Assembly (NCBI GenBank): GCA_964608615.1
Contig: CAZSQG010000039.1
Span: forward strand, 1 to 34,669
Source of the DNA: CALEUX01 sp964608615
GTDB lineage: Bacteria > Bacteroidota > Bacteroidia > Bacteroidales > Marinilabiliaceae
DNA length: 34,669 nucleotides
Direction of reading: 5' to 3'
Under the pieces are notes generated by a model. It was not told the origin of the DNA, searched no databases, and worked only from the letters and a program-made list of their open reading frames with translations. The position numbers were made by a program, and so were the translations under genes. Positions 29,651 to 34,669 of this stretch are shown piece after piece. Position 1 is the stretch's first letter; the number at the start of each line of letters is the position of its first letter.

Positions 29651-30130
29651 TTATAAAGTTGAGGGGTCAAATCCCAGCGGTAGCAAAAGTGTTGATTGTG
29701 TTAATTTGAAGACTCTTTTTTCACCTACCAGAATAAGCGAAATTGGTTGAGCATATCGGTGTTCATATTCGGCAAATACCTGCCGGCAAGCTCCGCAAGG
29801 GGCAATGGGTTCAGTGGTCATTACTCCATCCTTAAATGCTGCTATTGCCATAGAGATCACTTTATAGTTCTTGAATTGTGATCCGGCCCAGAATAAAACC
29901 ACACGTTCAGCGCATAAGCCTGAAGGATAAGCGGCGTTCTCCTGATTATTTCCTGTTAATATTTGGCCATTATCGAGCCGTACAGCTGCACCCACAAAAA
30001 AGCCTGAATATGGAGCATAGGCATTTTGAGCCGTTTCCATGGCTTTTGTAGCTAGCTCAATATCTTCATTATTCATTTCAGATAAGCTTGCAAATTCAGC
30101 ATAGGGTATGCCGATTATTTTTTCCTTCAT
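29651..30130 (-). CDS. cdd: cytidine deaminase
   Basis: A 159-residue homotetrameric-type cytidine deaminase, converting cytidine or deoxycytidine to uridine or deoxyuridine in pyrimidine salvage. The zinc and catalytic site is complete: CAE (C73, E75) and PCGAC (C112, C115). The substrate-binding segment YAPYSGFFVGAAV and N-E-N-A (QENAAYPSG) are also typical. Its length is slightly above the 130-140 of the smallest members because of an N-terminal extension of about 20 residues. It follows the glucosaminidase gene by 15 bases, so the two are probably one transcript. Confidence 0.95.
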   Translation of the reverse strand: MKEKIIGIPYAEFASLSEMNNEDIELATKAMETAQNAYAPYSGFFVGAAVRLDNGQILTGNNQENAAYPSGLCAERVVLFWAGSQFKNYKVISMAIAAFKDGVMTTEPIAPCGACRQVFAEYEHRYAQPISLILVGEKRVFKLTQSTLLLPLGFDPSTL

Positions 30131-30145
30131 TGTTTGAAATTCGGT

Positions 30146-31102
30146 TTATTGCCGTACTTTTTTTCTCAAATTCAGTTTGTCGCCAGCTTTGGGCTGTGAA
30201 CCTGTCTCCATGTTGTTGTACAGATAAAGACGACGTAGCCTGACTCCATATTGTTGCGAAATAAGGTGCATGGTTTCGCCTTCTTTAACCAAATGGGTTG
30301 GATAACTTGGATGTGCTTTTTTACGCTTTGATTCTATGTAAATATAACGGTGTTTTTTGAGATCGAAATTTTCAGGTAGATCGTTATAATGACCCAGTTC
30401 CCAGTTGCGGAGGTTCAACATTTTTGTCAAACCTGAGTAAGTATCACCTTCCTCTACTTTTATGTATTTAACACCATTGTTATATTCAACTTTTTTGGTG
30501 TTAAAAGGATTAATGACAAGAGATCCGGAGGTTCTTCGCTTCTGTATTTGTCGTTGAGCTAAACGTGCTTCATCACCACCCTCTTCATCCAAAAGATAAA
30601 GTTGGTTTTCTTCAATAACTCTAATTAAAAGCTGTGGGTATTGGGGGTTGGTAGCATAACCAGCTTTTTTTAAACCGTGAGCCCATCCTTTGTAGTTAGT
30701 AGGATCAAGATCGAACAACTGTTGGTATCGGCTGCGTGATGTTATAAAAGTAGTATGATCTTCGAATGAAAGCAGGGGACTGTCATATTTTCTGAAACAC
30801 TCGTTTCGCGCATCATCATGGTGAAATACTCTTGGGCCATTCCAATCGTTGTGACACTTAATCCCAAAATGGTTATTGGCATCAACAGCCAGCTCACTAT
30901 TCCCATCGGCTGATTCAAGAATACCTTGTGCAATTTTAATGCTGGCCGGTATTCCATTTTTTTTCATATCCTGGATAGCCCAGTCTTTATATGTTTGAAT
31001 GTATTCTTCGCGGGATATTTTTCTTTGTGCTTGCAAAGAAAGTGCTGAATAGCTGAACAAGAGGACGATGATGACCAGGTGAACTGCAATTCTTTTTACC
31101 AT
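30146..31102 (-). CDS. secreted glucosaminidase with two C-terminal LysM domains
   Basis: A 318-residue protein from ATG 31102, chosen because MVKRIAVHLVIIVLLFSYSALSLQA is a clear signal peptide; an in-frame ATG at 31165 would bury it. The glucosaminidase (FlgJ/Mannosyl-glycoprotein endo-beta-GlcNAcase) domain spans about 30-190, with the catalytic Glu likely E63 in AQGILESADGNSELA and the family motif NNHFGIKC. Two LysM motifs follow (about 225-265 and THLVKEGETMHLISQQYGVR near the end). It should cleave peptidoglycan glycan strands in the periplasm. On the minus strand, TATATTTG (31181-31174) is a possible -7 element, and a transcript from there would exclude the longer start. It lies between fmt and cdd. 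Confidence 0.93.
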   Translation of the reverse strand: MVKRIAVHLVIIVLLFSYSALSLQAQRKISREEYIQTYKDWAIQDMKKNGIPASIKIAQGILESADGNSELAVDANNHFGIKCHNDWNGPRVFHHDDARNECFRKYDSPLLSFEDHTTFITSRSRYQQLFDLDPTNYKGWAHGLKKAGYATNPQYPQLLIRVIEENQLYLLDEEGGDEARLAQRQIQKRRTSGSLVINPFNTKKVEYNNGVKYIKVEEGDTYSGLTKMLNLRNWELGHYNDLPENFDLKKHRYIYIESKRKKAHPSYPTHLVKEGETMHLISQQYGVRLRRLYLYNNMETGSQPKAGDKLNLRKKVRQ

Positions 31103-31178
31103 TGTATATGAATTAATAATTAATTTATTTTTTGTAAAGATTGTCTTTTTTAAACTGTCAGCCAAAAGATGAGCAAAT

Positions 31179-31214
31179 ATAAGGATTTAGGTTTATTATT
31201 TGTGTAATCCTTAT
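31179..31214 (-). other. inverted repeat after fmt
   Basis: ATAAGGATT (31179-31187) and AATCCTTAT (31206-31214), a perfect 9-bp repeat just after the fmt stop. It could attenuate fmt transcription, but no T-run follows, so I do not call a terminator. Confidence 0.35.
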
Positions 31215-32170
31215 TACTTCAATATAGTTCCTTCCTGCCAGCGGAATCCTTTAAGTAATTCTTCAACCGTCATGTGTTTTTTCCCGGCAAGCTGTATATC
31301 GGTCAGTTCCAGATCGGTGGTGGATGTACCTGCCATAATAGTTTTTTTTCCATCGCACCATGTCTCTCCCGGCTTTAGATTTGATGTAGAGGTTGGCCTT
31401 ACAAAGAAAATCTTGAGAGCATTAACAGATCCGTTGGGTGTGCATAATTCGGTCCAGGCTGTAGGGTAAGGGCTTAATCCACGTACTTTATTGTAAATTG
31501 AGATGGCCTGGTCTTCCCAGTTTATGCGACAGTCATCCTTAAATATTTTCGGAGCAATTTTTAAGTCTTTTGCTTCTATATTGTTCTGTGGTGTTTCGCA
31601 AACAACTCCTTCAGCTATTGCTTTTGTAGTTTTTACTACAAGATCGGCTCCAGTTTTCATCAGCTTATCATGAACCGAGCCGGCAGTGTCTTCAGGTAAT
31701 ATGGCAACAGACTCCTGAAATATAATGTTACCTGTATCGATTTCATGTTTGAGGAAAAAAGTAGATACACCGGTTTGAGTTTCGCCGTTTATCACTGCCC
31801 AATTTATTGGTGCAGCACCGCGGTAATGTGGTAAAAGTGAAGCATGAAGATTAAATGAGCCTTTTGCGGGAAGCGACCATACTGATTCGGGGAGCATTCT
31901 GAAAGCTACAATTATTTGAAGATCAGGCTTAAGCGCCTTGAGTTCTTCAAGAAATTCAGGGTCTTTAAGGTTAACTGGTTGGAGTATTTTGAGTCCAAGT
32001 TCATGCGCCATTTCTTTAACGGGCGACTGACTAAGTTTTTGACCTCTTCCTGCCGGCTTGTCAGGTGCTGTAATCACACCCACTATATTGTATCCTGCAT
32101 CTGTTAAGGCTTTTAGGCTATGGGTTGCAAATCCTGGTGTTCCCATGAAAACAATTCGAAGGTTATTCAT
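31214..32170 (-). CDS. fmt: methionyl-tRNA formyltransferase
   Basis: A 318-residue protein of normal length. It transfers a formyl group from 10-formyl-tetrahydrofolate to Met-tRNA(fMet). The catalytic set is present: N107 and H109 in FNLHASLLP, the signature SLLPHYRGAAPINWAVINGE, and D145 in EIDTGNIIF. The N-terminal RIVFMGTPGFA and PAGRGQKLSQSPVK are typical. The C-terminal oligonucleotide-binding domain follows (about 205-318). I take the start at ATG 32170 (MNNLRIVFMG) rather than the further upstream 32200, which adds MIITKNTITG. Confidence 0.96.
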   Translation of the reverse strand: MNNLRIVFMGTPGFATHSLKALTDAGYNIVGVITAPDKPAGRGQKLSQSPVKEMAHELGLKILQPVNLKDPEFLEELKALKPDLQIIVAFRMLPESVWSLPAKGSFNLHASLLPHYRGAAPINWAVINGETQTGVSTFFLKHEIDTGNIIFQESVAILPEDTAGSVHDKLMKTGADLVVKTTKAIAEGVVCETPQNNIEAKDLKIAPKIFKDDCRINWEDQAISIYNKVRGLSPYPTAWTELCTPNGSVNALKIFFVRPTSTSNLKPGETWCDGKKTIMAGTSTTDLELTDIQLAGKKHMTVEELLKGFRWQEGTILK

Positions 32171-32624
32171 TCCTGTTATAGTATTTTTTGTAATTATCAA
32201 TTTTGCGGTTTTAAATATGCAAATTTCGATAAATTATAATAATAAAACGACTTGTTGAGATTAAGGGTGGATGATTAGTTTATTTAGGATTTGAAACGGC
32301 TATACAGTATCCTGTTAACCTGAGCAACATATTTTTTGTTTGTAGATGGTTTATTAAAATGAGTACCGGGAATGCATTCTTGGTTTCCTTCTGATGGCAG
32401 CTTACTGTTAATCTTTAGTTCGAGTTACATCTGTATCTTAATTTAAATATCGGGATTTGGATTTGCTCTTGTTCCGAAGAAACAAGTTGTTAGCATCGAG
32501 ATATTACTGCGTTTGAACTTCAGAAGACTTGTTATGAAGCTTTCTTTTCAAAGACATAAAAACCACAAGGTTTTATTGCCAACAATAATTAGCAGAATGT
32601 ATTCTTTAATTCTGATTGTTTATA

Positions 32625-32718
32625 TCAAATATAGATTACCCCTCAACTAACCCCTAACCCCAGGGGGGAATCCCAAAACACACAACTAAAAAACGTCATT
32701 TTATTGTTGACATAACAC
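32625..32718 (+). repeat. dispersed repeat, copy B
   Basis: About 94 bp matching 25365-25459 in the same orientation: TCAAATAT start, TAACCCCTAACCCC core, AAACGTCATTTTATTGTTGA, ending CATAACAC. Flanks do not match, so the repeat has defined ends. No ORF, and no matching direct repeats that I can be sure of. Confidence 0.8.
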
Positions 32719-32906
32719 CAGTGAAATCAATAATGGTTTATTTTGTGAAAAACAGGATGATACAAACTGAAATCTGTCGATGATATTATGATGAATTAAT
32801 CAATTAGTCAATGCCTGCCTTGCTGATTTAAGGAACAATGATACTTGTACCATTGATTTTCAGTTCAATATAGATTTTTGCTTTGTTGTAATTGCATTGT
32901 GAATAA

Positions 32907-32942
32907 CCACTATTGGGCCGGACTAATTTAGCCCAATAATGG
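32907..32942 (-). terminator. hairpin downstream of the START-like gene
   Basis: CCACTATTGGGC (32907-32918) pairs with GCCCAATAATGG (32931-32942), one mismatch, loop 12 bases. It lies 40 bases after the stop of the minus-strand START-like gene. The following minus-strand sequence is only weakly T-rich, so termination may be inefficient. Confidence 0.45.
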
Positions 32943-32981
32943 AGCTTAACAGATAGATCAAATCAATTATCTATATTTTAA

Positions 32982-33371
32982 TTATGATGAGCCCAGGCCG
33001 TGTTTTAAAATATCAACTTGTCGGTTCCATAATTCAATGGTGTCCTTAACTTCGTCAGCATCAACGTGGTCTATTATTATCATTGCAACATCACCGGTTA
33101 AATCATCCACATGTATATAGAATTCAAACCAGGCTCCTTCCATGTCCTCGTCAATCCATTGATACCTAACCATTTTATTCTCTTTGCGAAGAGCTTGTTC
33201 GGCGCGTTGTTCACTTCCTTCCCATTTAAAGGTAAAGATTTTTCCATCTACCATCACGTCGTCGGCAAACCATTCAGATAAGCCGCTTGGGGTAACCAGT
33301 CGGTTGAAAAGAATCCCGGGTGATGTATTGAGCGTGTATTCGAGCTCAATCCTCTCTTTTAATTCGGCCAT
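32982..33371 (-). CDS. START-like (SRPBCC/AHSA1-type) domain protein
   Basis: A 129-residue single-domain protein. The sequence pattern (ELEYTLNTSPGILFNRLVTP, SGLSEWFADDVMVDGKIFTF, KWEGSEQRAEQAL, YQWIDEDMEGAWFEFYIHVD) is that of the AHSA1-like START proteins common and conserved in Bacteroidota. It is a hydrophobic-cavity fold with no known ligand here. No catalytic residues are expected. It stands alone with a hairpin behind it, and a run of ten As in the plus strand lies in its upstream region. Start ATG 33371 is followed directly by MAELKERIE. Confidence 0.9.
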   Translation of the reverse strand: MAELKERIELEYTLNTSPGILFNRLVTPSGLSEWFADDVMVDGKIFTFKWEGSEQRAEQALRKENKMVRYQWIDEDMEGAWFEFYIHVDDLTGDVAMIIIDHVDADEVKDTIELWNRQVDILKHGLGSS

Positions 33372-33545
33372 TTGATCGTTTTATATATCGTTTACGGTTA
33401 CAAGATAGTAGTTTTAAGCAAAAAAAAAAATCATTGTAGAAATATCTTATGGATATTTAGTTGGTTAATATATTTTTTTTTGTAATTGGTTACAAAGCTG
33501 TTGCATTACGATTGAATTTTTTTTTGAAAAAAGTAAATAGTTGTC

Positions 33546-33576
33546 TTGGACAGAAAGTTAATAACCCTTACATTTG
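33546..33576 (+). promoter_or_regulatory. promoter of the tRNA gene
   Basis: TTG (33546-33548), 20 bases, TACATTTG (33569-33576): a match to the Bacteroidota consensus TTG-N19/20-TAnnTTTG. It is 44 bases before the tRNA 5' end. Confidence 0.65.
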
Positions 33577-33619
33577 CAACCGCAAAAACAGGAATGTACT
33601 GTTTTATTTTATGAATAAT

Positions 33620-33693
33620 GCCGAGGTAGCTCAGTTGGTTAGAGCGCATGATTCATAATCATGAGGTCGGCGGATCATTCCCGCCTCTCGGTA
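33620..33693 (+). tRNA. tRNA-Met (CAT)
   Basis: Full cloverleaf. Acceptor GCCGAGG pairs with TCTCGGT (two G-U pairs). D arm GCTC/GAGC. Anticodon arm CATGA-TTCATAA-TCATG with CAT at 33654-33656. T stem GGCGG/CCGCC. The discriminator is A33693 and CCA is not encoded. The G-U closing pair at 1-72 and CAT anticodon fit elongator Met; a lysidine-modified Ile2 is less likely but not excluded. The T loop reads ATCATTC instead of the TTCRANY pattern, an oddity worth comparing with relatives. Confidence 0.85.
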
Positions 33694-33750
33694 CATCAAA
33701 ATCCAGAAGGTTAAATAGTTGATTTTGTGGGTAGTTATTGAGGGAAATGC

Positions 33751-33794
33751 ACGCCAATAGTCGGTTTTAAAGCTGATTGTTGGCGTTTTTTTTT
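33751..33794 (+). terminator. terminator of the tRNA transcript
   Basis: ACGCCAATAGTC pairs with GATTGTTGGCGT, allowing G-U pairs, followed by nine Ts. It begins 57 bases after the tRNA. Confidence 0.8.
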
Positions 33795-33800
33795 GATCTT

Positions 33801-33860
33801 TCAGAACCATTTCTCCTCTGATTTAATAGCTTTTCGGGCCTCTTCGTTTATTGTAGCCAT
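33801..33860 (-). CDS. possible microprotein, 19 residues
   Basis: ATG 33860 opens MATINEEARKAIKSEEKWF, an amphipathic charged peptide ending at TGA 33801. It sits beyond the minus-strand terminator of the neighbouring gene, so it would need its own promoter. TACCTTCG just upstream is only a near match to the -7 consensus. The codon use looks coding-like, but it is too short to be sure. Confidence 0.25.
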   Translation of the reverse strand: MATINEEARKAIKSEEKWF

Positions 33861-33909
33861 AATTAATGCTTTATAAACGAAGGTAAATGCGATGGGAAAG
33901 TCAGGAAAG

Positions 33910-33942
33910 GAAAAAAAAAACCGGAATAGGGGACTATTCCGG
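33910..33942 (-). terminator. terminator of the right-edge gene
   Basis: On the minus strand CCGGAATAG and CTATTCCGG form a perfect 9-bp stem (33942-33921, 4-base loop), followed by about ten Ts. It lies 55 bases after the stop at 33997. Confidence 0.9.
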
Positions 33943-33996
33943 TATATATTACCCACAATATGTTGCCTGCTGGGCTTTCTTGTCTTTCTTTGCTTT

Positions 33997-34669
33997 TTAA
34001 AACAAACATAGCTGTGTGATGGGCTTTGGATGAAATGTCCCAATTATTAAAAATGGATTTTTACCAGTAAAATGATGTATCTGCGAAGTGCCGAGAAAAA
34101 AATGCAAATCTTTTGTTTTAGAAAAATCATCAAGATATTTTTTCCGCACATCGCTACAAGCATTCTGTTCATTGCCGTCACTACGTTTTAGACAATTCCA
34201 AAATAACTCCCCTGTTTCCCAATCTTCTATCATAGTGGTGCTTTTCTTTCCTTGGTCATCCTCAAATTTAAAGGAAAACTTGTATGGCAACTTTTTTACA
34301 ACTTCAAATTTTTTATCTTCCACTTTCTGAAAAAGATTTAATTGTTGAAATTGGGCTAATTTATCAGCAGGCCATTCTCTCTCCACTTTTCCCCAAATAA
34401 AATCAATAATCTTTGTAGGTTTAAATACTGCTAAAGAAGTGCAAATTTCTCTATTTTTAGCTTCAGCAATTAATTGGGTCAAATTTGTATAAACATTGTT
34501 TAATACAAATTTACGGCGTTCAGTCCAAGTGTCGCCATCTGGAGCAATTCTACCAATAACTTTTATAGGTGTATCATGCGAAACAGGCCTATAACTCTCT
34601 GGACGAGCATCACTTGTATTTTTTACCAAATCCAATTCAATCCATTCATATTTAGAATATTGCTCTTGA
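33997..34669 (-). CDS. C-terminal part of an unidentified conserved protein
   Basis: The frame is open to the right edge (last full codon at 34668-34666), giving 224 visible residues, ending at TAA 33997. The apparent TTG start at 34635 is internal: the frame continues upstream with YSKYEWIELDLVKN. Segments look strongly conserved: RPESYRPVSHDTPIKVIGRI, SLAVFKPTKIIDFIW, LPYKFSFKFEDDQGK, MIEDWETGELFWNCL, then KYLDDFSKTKDLHFFLGTSQ and NPFLIIGTFHPK. I have an impression of a widespread uncharacterised family but cannot name it and assign no function. A strong terminator follows. Its operon partners lie outside the window. Confidence 0.8.
   Translation of the reverse strand, partial: QEQYSKYEWIELDLVKNTSDARPESYRPVSHDTPIKVIGRIAPDGDTWTERRKFVLNNVYTNLTQLIAEAKNREICTSLAVFKPTKIIDFIWGKVEREWPADKLAQFQQLNLFQKVEDKKFEVVKKLPYKFSFKFEDDQGKKSTTMIEDWETGELFWNCLKRSDGNEQNACSDVRKKYLDDFSKTKDLHFFLGTSQIHHFTGKNPFLIIGTFHPKPITQLCLF

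Larger units (their letters stand above)
32201..32981. other. intergenic stretch with a dispersed repeat and a hairpin
   Basis: No gene is supported on either strand. It holds copy B of the 95-bp dispersed repeat (32625-32718) and a hairpin near 32907-32942. The rest is AT-rich with no feature I can support. Confidence 0.5.

Noticed and set aside
33801..34043. 80-residue minus ORF at the right side
   Set aside because: Most of it spans a strong terminator hairpin and its T-run; only the last 19 codons are kept as a weak microprotein candidate.
1..34669. CRISPR array
   Set aside because: No regularly spaced direct repeats were found; the only repeats are the two-copy 95-bp element and palindromes.

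Overview
The window comes from a member of the Bacteroidota, most likely class Bacteroidia (Marinilabiliales-like; genus not determinable here). The case rests on promoters of the TTG-N19/20-TAnnTTTG type, AT-rich coding sequence with weak Shine-Dalgarno sites, and a typical Bacteroidia gene set: Fmt, a LysM glucosaminidase, a START-like protein, and a DUF4143 ATPase.

Layout. 1-242 is the 3' end of an unidentified gene. 243-1900 is gene-poor, with a C/T-rich stretch, a possible 43-residue ORF with its own terminator, and several inverted repeats. 2082-20369, on the minus strand, is an insecticidal-toxin-complex (Tc) locus read as tcBC, tcA, then a small MNT nucleotidyltransferase, closed by a terminator near 1904-1967. 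The TcA gene is interrupted in the assembly by 10 Ns at 4022-4031. The two halves fit in frame if the contig ends really overlap by 4 bases, giving about 3480 residues. Upstream of tcBC is a frameshifted pseudogene (20396-20837). 20838-22034 is another gene-poor C/T-rich stretch ending in a cluster of palindromes in front of an AAA/DUF4143 ATPase (22035-23204). A HipBA-type toxin-antitoxin pair follows (23457-25114), with an operator-like repeat of the same architecture as the E. coli hip operator. Two strong terminators (25256-25292 and 25690-25718) mark the end of this accessory part.

From about 25.8 kb the content becomes chromosomal housekeeping: a secreted MORN-like protein, xseA, an orphan membrane histidine kinase, xseB, then minus-strand cdd, a LysM glucosaminidase, fmt and a START-like protein, a tRNA-Met(CAT) with its own promoter and terminator, and a partial minus-strand gene at the right edge.

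How the genes work together. TcBC should form the cocoon that encloses and releases its own C-terminal toxin domain. TcA should form the pentameric injection needle. The toxin domain (about 255 residues, residues 2217-2471 of TcBC) matches nothing I recognise. TcA carries four peptidoglycan-binding-like repeats at its N terminus, an unusual addition to the injector. The MNT gene abuts the tcA stop codon and is probably translationally coupled to it. A consensus promoter lies across the end of the MNT gene and could drive a roughly 150-nt RNA ending at the operon terminator. No holin/endolysin release cassette, chitinase or dedicated regulator for the Tc locus is visible in the window.
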